A stretch of DNA of 64,000 nucleotides from the NCBI GenBank assembly GCA_963682055.1, contig OY821745.1, forward strand, positions 379,501-443,500, given 5' to 3'. Below, piece by piece: positions 45,501 to 60,320 of this stretch. Position 1 is the first letter of the stretch, and every line of letters starts with the position of its first letter. This DNA is from Primula veris. Its lineage: Eukaryota > Streptophyta > Magnoliopsida > Ericales > Primulaceae. A program made the position numbers and the translations under genes. A model generated the notes under the pieces. The model did not search any database, had not been told where the DNA came from, and was given only the letters and a program-made list of their open reading frames with translations.

Positions 45501-46524
45501 TCAGAAATGTATCACAAGTCACAGCCAATGGAATAGGTTATTGCCATCTTTTCTCCCCATGGAAGATCCTTTATTTATTACCTGTAATGGACTATGGTTA
45601 ACATATAGTAAGTGAAAACTCAGTAAAGGAAGCTTGTTTATCATATCAAATGTTAGTTAATCTCCATTTTTTGTTATTTTATCATTTTGCATCAAATTCC
45701 TTGCTTTGACTCTTTTTTTTTTTTGTCTGAATTATATATGAGAAGAATCTCGTCCTGCCCTAGTTGCGGATAATGGTAAACAGACACAGACTAATCATAC
45801 TTCAAAAAGGAGAAGGAAGAATCAATACAGAGGAATCCGCCACCGTCCTTGGGGAAAATGGGCCGCTGAGATACGTGACCCACAAAAAGGTGTTCGAGTA
45901 TGGCTCGGTACCTTTGATACTGCCGAAGAAGCCGCTCTGGCATACGATGCTGAGGCCCGGAGAATCCGCGGTAAAAAAGCAAAAGTAAACTTCCCGGATG
46001 AAGCTCCACCTAGTGCAACAAAACGACCTAAATTGCACTTTGAATCTGACCCTATGAACCGCAGTCTCAGCTTTGGAAGGAACCTAGAAAAGGAGTATAA
46101 TGAGATGGATTTATTTGAGGAAAACCCTATGGAATTGTACAACAATCAATCGTACGTTGCCACGTTTTCCAGCGCCAATGAAGGGAGCGACTCTTTGGAG
46201 TGTTCTAATTTCGGATGGGAAAATTATGATGCTAATACACCTGAGTTTTCGTCACTTTTATCTGCCTCCGTTGAAGGCGATGAATCTCAGTTTTTAGAAG
46301 ATTTTAACCTCGCTGAGAGCTTAAATGTCGAGGTGAATGCACCTGCTCTAGAGAACAATGGTGATGTGGCATCTGCTTTTGATACCCAAACAAAGTTTTT
46401 CGAGATACCATGTCTAGAGAAAGCGGGTACACTTCTGAATGGAGATGCTACTCAGGGAGAAGCTAACTCGGTGGATCTATGGGCGTTTGATGACCTAACG
46501 TCTATAATTGGAAGCACCTATTGA
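42530..46524 (+). CDS. Group VII ERF transcription factor, RAP2.12/RAP2.2-like (2 exons, 315 aa)
   Basis: AP2/ERF DNA-binding activator of hypoxia-response genes. Exons: 42530-42698 and 45746-46524, intron 3,047 bp, phases close. The protein starts [10 protein letters not shown], the ERF-VII N-degron. After Met removal, Cys2 is oxidised by plant cysteine oxidases in air and the protein is degraded by the N-degron pathway; low oxygen stabilises it. A basic cluster KRRRK (77-81) precedes the AP2 domain (about 82-140: [40 protein letters not shown]). The acidic C-terminal region has the group motif WAFDDL near the end, and ends IIGSTY. The intron position after the N-terminal region is typical of the group. 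The donor (C|GTTAGT) is not optimal but is the one that keeps frame; otherwise the frame stops at TAG 42701. Confidence 0.93.
42804..43066. mobile_element. Stowaway-like element in ERF-VII intron 1
   Basis: It starts TA|CTCTATTAATTATTATAC and ends GTGGACAGTTATTTCGG..AAAGGGAG|TA. ACTGTC near the left end and GGACAGT near the right end are inverted partners. It lies about 105 bp into the intron. Confidence 0.5.
43079..43643. repeat. Spaced duplication in ERF-VII intron 1
   Basis: GGATATTTATTAGT..ATTAATTA.TAGACT.GTTTATTAGTTA..GAAT at 43079-43170 recurs at 43551-43643. A second pair, GTACC/TCTGTACC..CTTCCTAGCTAATTAC, lies at 43338-43395 and 44000-44090. Together they suggest an old duplication of several hundred bp inside the intron. 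Confidence 0.6.
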
Positions 46525-47340
46525 TTATCTTCGGACTTGTGCTGGTTTCTCGAAGTAAGACTGAATGTGAGTTATTATATTTACTCTTAGTAGAATTTCA
46601 TAGTTAAAAAACCTTTGTTCCATCGATTTTGAGTCACTTCACCCTGTGAAGTTTGAGCTGCGTAGTCCTTGTTGCAGCCATCTTCTCAGCTCAGTTTTTC
46701 TGCTTTTTTGAGGGGCTCTATTTGGTTGACCGAAAACTTGAGAGAACTGTAGCATTTTAGCTGAAAACCTCGAAACCTTAGGGCGGGCTGAAAATCAATT
46801 TTATTCATGCTCATGATATCCAGCTTGATTGCTTAAAGCCAAGCAAGCCCCTAGTTGAACTCTTTACCTAGTAACATTAGTAAACTTGTGTTTATCTGGC
46901 GCATTTTGCTTGTTTCATCAAACAAAAAGATGCACCAATATGGATATTTCTTCTTGTAAAGAGTATACCACATTTTGCTTATTGGTGTCACTAGAAACTG
47001 GAAACCTTTTGTCATGAAAATGAACCCGACAGCAACACATTGAAAACGATTGGGCGATAACTTGCTCAATCAGTGTTCGTGATTCATATTTTGAAATGCC
47101 TTGTTAAACTGGGTGTTAATTGCTATTTTGCTAACATGATTTTCCGATGATGAAAGTTTTAATTTCATTGCCGTCTTCTTGTTTTGCAGGTCAGTGTGTA
47201 AGCCATGCTCGACTTTGGTCTGACTATATATGGAAGTATTTAGTTAACCAGGTTTTATTTTGTATCAGTACTCGCTCGATGTTGTAATTTTGGAATGTTG
47301 TGTCTGTATGAATTAAGGAATGATCTTAACTTAAAACTTC
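46525..47340 (+). other. ERF-VII 3' UTR, probably with an intron
   Basis: CTCGAA|GTAAGACTG (donor at about 46555) and TCTTGTTTTGCAG|GTCAGTG (acceptor ending 47189) would remove about 635 bp of 3' UTR. This is inferred from splice-site quality only. Confidence 0.35.
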
Positions 47341-48298
47341 ATGAATTATGCTACTATATTATACATTATGATGTTAGACTTGTGGAATTCTTTTTCTGTT
47401 TAAATTGAGACGACCATAATATCTTTAGTTCCGACTACAAAAAAAAAAATAGTTTTGAATTATTACTGTTTCTGTAAGGCTAAATTGTCGGTTGATAGAT
47501 ATATAGATTGTTGGAAATTATAAGTTAGGTTGTAAATCTGCTTATAAGTTTAAGATTCGGGTATATTCAGTAGCATTGAAACAATTGCTTATTGGTTAAA
47601 AATTTAGTAATTTTATTGCAATAAAAAATAATACTGAACTAAATACTGTAGAGTCCCAGAAAGGTTTTTGATTTATGCGGACGCCTTTTGATTAATACAG
47701 ACGGTAATGGTACAAATCACAGTCAACCTATTAAAAAGCAAAATAAATATATTGGAACCCTAGTTTGAGTCTATCCTAAATTTAATTAATATTAATTAAA
47801 TTTTTTTATTTTTTTTTATTTTTAGTAGATTGAGTTTTTATTACGTGGCGTGACTTATACCCTACCCCACTAATACGGCCGTCGTCTGCATAAAAGAGAC
47901 AGCGTCTGTATTTAGCAGATGGGTCTCACAAAAACTGATGTGCAAGTAAGAAAAGCATTTATGAGAAATAAAGAATACAATAAAAACGGATAACACCATT
48001 AATTAAAAAGGACCACATATGGTTTTATTTTCCAAGAAAAGCAAATTGGTCACATAGACAGGGATTAAAAACCCGTCGGTAGTCATTTATTTAAAATCCT
48101 TTGATAGCCAAATAATAAAACTTTTATACGGATTTTATAGCAGATCTGCAAATTTATTGGTTGTCAACCCTCCACCATTAAATATTTAAATAGAAAGAAA
48201 AAGTAACTAGTACTTATAATATTAATTCAAAACTGTTGTCCAACATAAATATAATCTGGTATCCACTTAAAAAAGATAGGTTTAGCTTTAAAATAGGA
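47341..48298. other. Spacer with a possible decayed MITE at about 47650-47940
   Basis: No gene. TTTATGCGGACGCC and TAATACAGACGG on the left (47673-47703) are inversely matched by GTCGTCTGCATAAAAGAGA and GCGTCTGTATTTA on the right (47881-47918), suggesting an old foldback element. Confidence 0.4.
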
Positions 48299-48828
48299 AA
48301 AATGACAATTTATTACATATTTATAAACTTATTTATAAAAAATCTGGTTATTTTGAATTTGATGACTCTTTAACAAAAAAAATACATATTTTCTGAACTT
48401 ATTTACAAATATATACATATGTCATTAAAAAATCGAAAAAAATAATTAAAAATTAAAAATCAAAATTAAAAAAAATCAATTTTTTATACTAAAAAATATG
48501 TGTGATCCTGTTTGATAGTGTCTGATTCTGTCAAATCCTATACAATCATGTCCAATCTTATATGTCTAATCATGTTTAATCATATCTAATCGTTCCTAAT
48601 CTCATTTGATACTATTTACAATTTTTATTTTGATTTTGATTTTTATTTTTTTGATTTTTTTGATTTTTTTTTGTTTTTTTTAAATATATTTTTGATTTTT
48701 TATGACATATATACATAATTATAAATACGTATATATATCTAATTGTAAAAAAAATATACATATGTGATTTTTTAAAAATTAAATTAATTAGTATGTACTT
48801 ATTTGTAAGTCTCTCTTCAAAAATATAA
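48299..48828. repeat. A/T-rich imperfect palindrome around a CTAATC-type repeat
   Basis: Left-side blocks (TATGTCATTAAAAAATCGAA) are inversely matched on the right (TTTGATTTTTTATGACATAT). The centre at about 48495-48610 is a degenerate array of ATCATGTCTAATC-like words about 10-12 bp apart. It is probably a foldback element, with no coding potential. Confidence 0.5.
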
Positions 48829-49261
48829 GAGCATCTACAATAGTGTTGTTATCTCAGTTGTTAACTAAAATAGTTAGCTAAAATTGTATTTTTTTTGTCG
48901 ACATTAGTTATGTTAAAATCATGTGTTATGTTTATAGATGTTAAAAAAGTTGTTAAACATAAAAATGTTTTTAATGTTGTTAATTGATAATTGATAATTT
49001 GACAAAATACCATTAATTAAAATGTGAACTATATTTAAACTACTCCTATTTTAGTTCCTATAATAGCGTGAGTTTACAAAATGACTAATTAATGAGATTT
49101 TAATTAATAATTAATTTTAATTAAAATTAGATAACTTTGTTAAATTAATACACTAATGTGAATGTTAAATTTAAGTTATATATGTGCCATTTAACATGTA
49201 ATTAAATAATAATGTGTCAAAGTTAATATTATTAAAATTAACACAACTATTATGGATGCTC
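48829..49261. mobile_element. MITE, termini GAGCATC(T/C)A(C/T)AATAGT
   Basis: GAGCATCTACAATAGTGTTG (48829) is inversely matched by ACAACTATTATGGATGCTC ending at 49261. The interior has TGTTAA-rich AT sequence. Size 433 bp, non-coding. A related terminus (GTTGTTATAGAGATAACAAC) occurs at about 50034-50060, so a second, decayed copy probably lies at about 49630-50075. Confidence 0.65.
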
Positions 49262-50558
49262 GAATGTAACAGGTACCAAGTCGGAAAAACGAGCATGTGA
49301 GTATGATAAATGCCCACATCCATCCATCCATATTACAGTTGGTTCATAATGATTAATGTTGATGTTAACATGTTGGTGTACGATATTATTTTTCCACTAA
49401 ATAAATATTTATGAGCATTGCTAGTGTCCCTTTTTTTTGATAAAGACCCATATCCATACCAATGTGAATAGAAGACACGTTAATAAAACCTTATACTAAT
49501 TAGCTAGAGTTTTATAATTTTCGAAATTAATAACTAAATATCATTAGCTACTTCATTTAATGACTTTTGTGTAAAGAGTAGTATATTTTGGTAAATTAAC
49601 CAATGTTTTCTCTAAATCACTTTTCAAAATTACATCACATCTGACCCAATGATTAGGAGGAGATAATGCTATGGTTTTGGGTCAAATATTAATTGTCAAC
49701 TAATAACTTTTTTTTATAACTTTTTAATGTTAAAGTATCGTTTAAAAATGTGTTAAATATTACATAGATATCTTAAATTTAATAATCACATTAGTTTCAC
49801 GTTAACAATGTTATCAATTTTTAATTAATCATTTCTATTTTATTTTACTGGTCACTATTCTTATGAGAATAATATATATGAGATAATAATGTTAATTGTG
49901 GTATGTGTTTGTCACGTCACCAGTTACAAACATTAAAATCATTTTTAAATTTAACAATTTTTTAAACATCTATAAAGATAACAAATAATTTAACGCAACT
50001 AATAAAGATAAAAAAATACATTATTAGCTAACTGTTGTTATAGAGATAACAACACTATTATAGATAATTTAATTAGTTATAAATTTATCGTCATTAAAAT
50101 ACTTTACATCACTAGAATAAATTGGCTTTCTCAACATTCATTAAAAACGGAACATGCATGTATACAATAAAGACAAAATAAAATAAAGGGAAAAATTAAA
50201 TAAACCATTTATTTCATACTAAAAATTAATGAACAACTTGTCAACTTGGAGGTGTGCATTGTATTTAGCTTTTTAGTCTCTTTCATTTATATTTTCTGGT
50301 CTAAAAACCTTGTACAAACAGTAAAATCCTTTTAGAAATTTTAATCTTGTAAATTTGTAAATAAAAAAAAAATGCATATGATTGGACAAAAGCATAAAAT
50401 TGGGCTTAGTGAAATGTTTTCCAAAATACCAATTCAACTTCTAAGCAAATAACTTTGTCTAATAAATTGTATGTTGACTTGTTCAACCAATGTTTTGTGA
50501 ATATGAAAGTCAATATAATAAAAAATAAAAATAAAAGGTCAGGCTTTATTACTACTAC
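49262..50558. other. Spacer upstream of GDSL lipase
   Basis: AT-rich, no gene. It contains the probable second MITE copy at about 49630-50075. Confidence 0.45.
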
Positions 50559-50675
50559 TATAAATAAAGTAGTAGCAACTCATGTTAGAAATCACATAAT
50601 GCAATAATAAGTTAATAACAAACAAACAAACAAACAAACAATATTAGATACCAAACTAAGATATATATATAAGCC
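50559..50675 (+). promoter_or_regulatory. GDSL lipase TATA box and leader
   Basis: TATAAATA at 50559-50566 is followed by a leader with (AAAC)n at about 50620-50640 and start context AAGCCATGGC. Confidence 0.6.
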
Positions 50676-52641
50676 ATGGCAAGACTAATAATTTCAATCT
50701 CTTCTCTTTCTCTGATCGTTTCCGTTCTTGTCGTGATTTCAACCAACATCATTGTTCAAGGAAGACTCAACACACCTATATTCGCGTTTGGCGATTCGTT
50801 TTATGATACTGGTAATAGCAATCAACTTTCTACTGCAACCATGCGTGCAAATGTCTCGCCATACGGAGAAAGCTTTTTTCATAAACCAGCTGGTCGGTTT
50901 TGCGATGGCCGTTTGATCCCTGATTTTATTGGTAATTTAATTACTGCTATTCCTTAAACCTAGTTTACTTTAGTTAAAATGATTTACTATAAGGTTTATG
51001 ACCTTAATATCATGATGAGGCATAAGGTTCTCTGTAAATTCATTTGCCTTTACATACTTCATAAGAATTGACTCAAGTACAATTTCCAATGTAACTAATA
51101 TTAATTCTGGTTTTTTTTTTTGTGAGCAGCTGAATACGGAAATGTAGCGTCACCACCGGCATTTCTGCAGCCAGGCCTGATGTCGTTCATGAACGGAGTC
51201 GATTTTGCTTGTGCTGGAGCTGGTGCTCTTAATACCACTTTTCAAGGAAGAGTAAGTATTTATATTTTGCATTTTCAATTAATATATGCTAACTAATTAA
51301 AGATATATATACCCCTTTCCCTTGTTATCATTTTCTTTTTTCTAATTATTCAACGTTTTTCAGCAAAACATATACTTTTTTATTTGTGTTTATCGATTAC
51401 TGATAGTTTTAACTTTTAAGTGCATATTTTTGGTGTAATACAGTTTTCTATATAACAATAGACAATCTTAGAATTAATTATCATTTATTAACCTTATGGA
51501 TCCTTCTTAATCCACAGGTAATAAGCCTACCAATGCAAGTTGAGAATTACAAGAAAGTGATTGTGAAACTGAGACAACAATTCGGACATGGAATTTCACA
51601 GGCGATGTTAACAAAAGCTGTGTATATATTCAATGTCGGAACCAACGATTATCTATATCCTTTATCAACAAATCCAGCATTGCTGAACCCTCAATACATA
51701 AGCACGGTGGTTGGAAACATTACCACCGCAATTAATGTAAGTAACTCTCTTTTAATATGATAAGTTTAAATTTTTTTTTTTTTTTGTAGATACTAGATTT
51801 CATGGAATCGTCCTAATGAGAATTAATCTCTTGCCTTAATTTTTTCCAGGAAATTTACAGACTAGGAGGACGTAAATTCACTATCAACAACGTAGGACCG
51901 TTAGGTTGTTTTCCGGTGGTAAAAGCGGCTCTAAATTACAGTGGCACGTGTATCCCACAAGTGACGCAACTTGTCTCGTCACATAACCTTCAGCTCACAC
52001 AAGCGCTTTCGACACTAGCAACTCAAAACAAGGGTTTGAAGTACGGGCTTTTTGACATGTACACCAATTTGGAGAAATGGATAAATAGCCCCACTACTTA
52101 TGGTATGTAGCTTAACATATTCATTTCCTATCAAGTTTAACAACAAATTTTAAAAGTTTTTACAAACTTATCAGAAATCGACTTCAATACCAACAGACTG
52201 TTTTAGTAACAGTTTAATTGCAAGAAAGAAAGGAATAAAGCTGGATTATGTAATTTGGCATTACAAAGTCGAGTTACAAGTTAATACTGATTGAAACTTT
52301 AGGTCCGATAAACAAAAAAAATCATATATATATATATATCATGATATTTATTTTCTTTAACGTACATGAAAATAATGTGTAAATTTATATGGTTTTTTTA
52401 AGGTTTCAAGGAAAGCACAAAAGCATGTTGTGGAGCAGGACCATATAGAGGAATATTCAGCTGTGGAGGACAAGGAAATTTAACTAAATTTGAACTTTGT
52501 CCAAACCCAAAAGAATATATATTTTGGGATTCTGTACACCCTTCTGAAAAAACTTACAATAAATTAGCAGATCTTATATGGGCCGGTAGCCCTTCAAATA
52601 TTGGCCCTTACAACCTCAAGACCCTTTTCCTTTCTTCATAG
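50676..52641 (+). CDS. GDSL esterase/lipase, GLIP-like (5 exons, 362 aa)
   Basis: Secreted SGNH-family lipid/ester hydrolase. Exons: 50676-50931, 51130-51251, 51518-51736, 51850-52102, 52403-52641; phases close. Residues 1 to about 29 form a signal peptide (hydrophobic core about 5-22). Block I is FAFGDSFYDTGN with nucleophile Ser41; block II is around GVDFACAGAGAL; block III is FNVGTNDY with Asn169; block V is DSVHPS with Asp326 and His329. All four catalytic blocks are present, so activity is plausible. The five-exon structure and length are standard for plant GDSL lipases. Sequence such as RRF/GRFCDGRLIPDFIAEY places it near the GLIP1-7 clade (pathogen-response lipases), an assignment by memory only. 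Confidence 0.93.
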
Positions 52642-53696
52642 GTGTCCTGTTTTTTACATTTCAATTCTTTTTTCCTAGTTTTGGGTACATTGTTCACCAA
52701 TCAAGCAATTGTAAATTTAATTGAAATTATTTCAGTACTATGTATTCATTTTAACGAAGAGTCTATAAGAAGGCATCACGTATATCTCAAGTGTTTCGAT
52801 CCCATTTTATCCCAATTTTGTTTTCTTTCAAAAGAGAGAGCAATTGATCCAGTCGGGTACCGAAATGGCGAGTAAGCTTTAAGTAATCCAACGTTAGGCG
52901 AGCATGTGTTCATAAATAACTAACAATAATCTAATTAAAACTCTGCATTGATGAAGTTCCAAATATGTTGATACTATAAGTTTAAATACGAATATCGGGC
53001 AATAAGGCAGAATTAGACTTGGTATTTGGAAGTGAGAACACAAAGACACGGGGGGAAACGGTCTCATAACATCCAAGCACAACTCGTACACCAGCACAAT
53101 TTTGCGACTTTACTAACAAGTCAAAATCGGTTGTAAATCTAGAGTTAATTGGGTAAACTCGATAAATTCACTAGTATACATATTAAAATAGCAAGAATAA
53201 AAAATAGAATCAAGTTAATGTATATCACACTTGCGCCTTAATAGTAATAGTATCAAGCTTGTGCATTGTGCAACACCAATTTCCAAACATTTACAATTCT
53301 TTATCATTTTAAGATCATTCTTCTAATAAAAGTATAAGCCATTCATAAGGCATATATAAAAATCATAGAATAAAAATTAATGTAATCACATTCATTCTTT
53401 CTCAAATTTTATATATTTAAAAACATCAATATTTATAATATGATTTCACGATTCGATTCTACGCTCCCGGTTCTAGGGACTCCTTAACGATCCTGAGTGG
53501 GATCTCGAGTTTTAACAACATTGTGATGTAATCAAATGCACATAGCAATTAATGACTTGTCAAAATTCTCTAAATCGAAAACATTAAATTTTGATACAAC
53601 TCGGATTTTTGCACAAAAAAACCATGAAAACAGAAAGATTCATAAGATGAACAAAACTTAGAAAAGAAGTATCCGAGCAAAACTTCTTTATAACTT
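52642..53696. other. Spacer between convergent GDSL lipase and ribosomal protein SA
   Basis: It holds the two 3' UTRs. No further gene or clear repeat is seen. Confidence 0.5.
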
Positions 53697-58221
<4,525 letters not shown>

Positions 58222-58398
58222 CTTTACTCTCTCTCTCTACACTCTCTCTCTACAAATCTCACTAAAACCCTAGACTCGATATATAATAAATAAAACACCC
58301 TTTTTTTTAGTTATAACTATGACCGGCCCTCTATTTATATTATTATTACTACTAATAATTCTCTTGCATTTTATTGGGCCTTTGGCCTTTTTAACGTT
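58222..58398 (-). promoter_or_regulatory. RPSA promoter and leader
   Basis: On the minus strand the leader has GA/CT repeats. A telo-box lies at 58263-58273 (AAAACCCTAGA on the plus strand), a TATATA stretch at about 58279-58285 and a TGGGCC site II motif at about 58375. The combination is standard for plant ribosomal protein genes. Confidence 0.7.
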
Positions 58399-59060
58399 TG
58401 GGCTTATTAACGCTGCATTGGCCTCATCATGTTCACTAAGCTAATCAATCAATACCACTACTACTGTCTGTTCCGTACGTTTCGGTTCGGTTTTTGACAA
58501 AAGCAAAACCCGACAGATTTTACTGTTGGCTTTTTTTTATTTCGCTCTTTTTATTTTTTGGACCGAACCGATTTTTTTCGATCCGGTTTCGGTTATTTTT
58601 CGGTTTTATTATTTATTTTTTGTTTTTCGATTTTTTTCGGTTCGGTTTTTGACAAAACCAAAACCGGACAGATTTTTCGGTTTCGGTCTTTTCATTTTTT
58701 TGGACCGAACCGATTTTTTTCGGTCCGGTTTCAGTTATTGGGCTTATTAACGCTGCATTGTGCCTCATCATGTTCACTACCAAATCAATCAATACCACCA
58801 CTACTTTGTTCGGTCTGTTTCGGTTCGGTTTTTGACAAAACTGAAACCGGACAGATTTTACGGTTACGGTTCGCTTTTCTTTGTTTCGGTCTTATTATTT
58901 TTTGGACTGAACTGATTTTTTTCGGTCCGGTTTCTGTTTTTTTTTTTTTTTTGCTTTTTCGAATTTTTTCGGTTCGGTTTTTGACAAAACCAAAACCGGA
59001 CAGATTTTTCGGTTTCGGTTTTTTTATTTTTTGGACCGAACCTGATCAGTTCAGTACCCC
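58399..59060. repeat. About 340-bp tandem duplication containing TTCGGTTCGGTTTTTGACAA repeats
   Basis: TGGGCTTATTAACGCTGCAT starts at 58399 and again at 58739 (period 340). Each unit continues through CCTCATCATGTTCACTA and AATCAATACCAC into two rounds of TTCGGTTCGGTTTTTGACAA..CC(G/A)GACAGATTTT..TTTTTTGGACCGAACC. Overall this gives four copies of an about 150-bp TTCGG-rich subunit. Long apparent open frames here are repeat artefacts. Confidence 0.85.
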
Positions 59061-59294
59061 ATTTATTCGGGTTAGGTGCTTGATATAAATAGTTGTTTTA
59101 TTGGTTCAGATCTTTTAATACCTGGCATGTGTGTCATCCGTCGTTAGTTGTGTTTAATTTTCTAAAACCGAGGTCTATGTATAAAAAAAAAAGAAAATAA
59201 AGAAAGCAAGGCACAAAATGGAAAAAAATGAAGAAACAAAGGTACGAAAAGTGAACAAACCCGTTCGATAGGGTCAAATCTTTCGAAATCAGGG

Positions 59295-59530
59295 TTTTTT
59301 TTCCACTTTTGTACACAATACTATTTATCTTTGCAGTTTTCTACACTATACTACCATATTATTTAATTATTACATCACACTATCAATTCTCGGTGGTTTT
59401 ATACGCTTCCGTCCAATAAAAATCCGTGGTAAAAAAAATACTTCATCTATCCCAAAATTCAAGCTAAATTTGAATCGTTAAACCGGTTTGTACATAATAC
59501 CTTAGTGGTATGAAATAAACATGATAAGTT
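59295..59530 (+). repeat. Dispersed repeat, copy 2 (partner at 7800-8045)
   Basis: Collinear with 7800-8045 through ACTTTTGTAC, ATACTACCATATTA, CTTCCGTCCAATAAAA and AAGCTAAATTTGAATC. Orientation is the same as copy 1. Confidence 0.6.
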
Positions 59531-59700
59531 AAGACATGAATTGTCGTAAAAAAAAAATCATCAGAAGCGGTTATACACAACAAAAATATTTTAGTGAGTT
59601 TTTTTGTGTGTCGTTCCATAAAAAAGTTACATGACATGCATAGATATCAAATGAATGATCATAATAAATGAAAATCAACCAAATTAAACATATCATCGAG

Positions 59701-60151
59701 TAGGGGTGGGTACGGGGCGGACTGTGATGGATTGGTAAAATTTAAATCTCAACCAAACTCAACTCAATCCAACCCGCAAAAAAAAGTGCGGATTGGGGCG
59801 GGTTTATTCTTAAATTTTTATTTTGGTATTTTATTTTTCATAGTTTTCACAATCAGCCTAAATTTTAAAATAAATTGTATGTTTCAAAGAGAAATAAAAA
59901 TTAGTTGTTATCTTTAAATACACACAATGTATATATAAATATATATATTTTTTTATTTTTTATATATATAACGGGTTGAAACGGGTTGGGGAGGATTAAC
60001 CTGCGGTTTGCTAACTCCAACACTAACCCAACTCACAAAATATTTAACAGATTGGGGCGAGAAGAATTGACTTTTTGTGGACACTCAATCCACCCCCAAT
60101 CCACACGGTTTGAGTTACGGGTTGTGTTTGCAAATTTTTTGCCCACCACTA
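59701..60151. mobile_element. Non-autonomous hAT-like element, TAGGGGTGGG termini
   Basis: It begins TAGGGGTGGGTACGG and ends TTTTTTGCCCACCACTA, imperfect inverted termini. Inside, CAATCC..ACCCGCAAAAAAAAGTGCGGATTGGGGCGGG on the left and GATTGGGGCGAG..CAATCCACCCCCAATCC on the right pair with each other. ATCGAG lies immediately on both sides (59695-59700 and 60152-60157), the core of a probable target duplication. TAGGGGTGGGC-type ends are typical of hAT elements. No transposase is present. Confidence 0.75.
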
Positions 60152-60182
60152 ATCGAGCATAGTTATATCAATTACAAGATGC

Positions 60183-60260
60183 ATTGGGGCTAATTGCAAA
60201 ATTTAGATAGTTTATGGGGGCTAATTGCAAGAACTAATAGTTATGTGGGCTATCTTTTCT
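60183..60260. mobile_element. Truncated terminus related to the Mutator-like MITE at 41678
   Basis: TTGGGGCTAATTGCAAAATT..ATAGTTTATGGGGGCTAATTGCAAG parallels GGGGGTTAATTGCAAAAGTT..CAGTTTATGAGGATTAATTAC of the right end of the 42.3-kb element. The outermost end is missing. It lies 60-140 bp upstream of the NOC1-type gene start codon. Confidence 0.55.
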
Positions 60261-60320
60261 AAAAACCTTAAACCCTAACTTCTCTATCTTCAGAAGTATC
60301 TTCTCTCTCTAACAACAACA
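60261..60320 (+). promoter_or_regulatory. Leader with telo-box of the NOC1-type gene
   Basis: AAACCCTAA at 60270-60278, CT-rich stretch TCTTCTCTCTC and start context CAACAATGGCG. Telo-boxes are common in genes for ribosome synthesis. Confidence 0.65.

Noticed and set aside
58526..59088. Open frames of up to 176 residues rich in Phe
   Set aside because: They are translations of the TTCGGTTCGGTTTT tandem repeat and lie in the RPSA upstream region.
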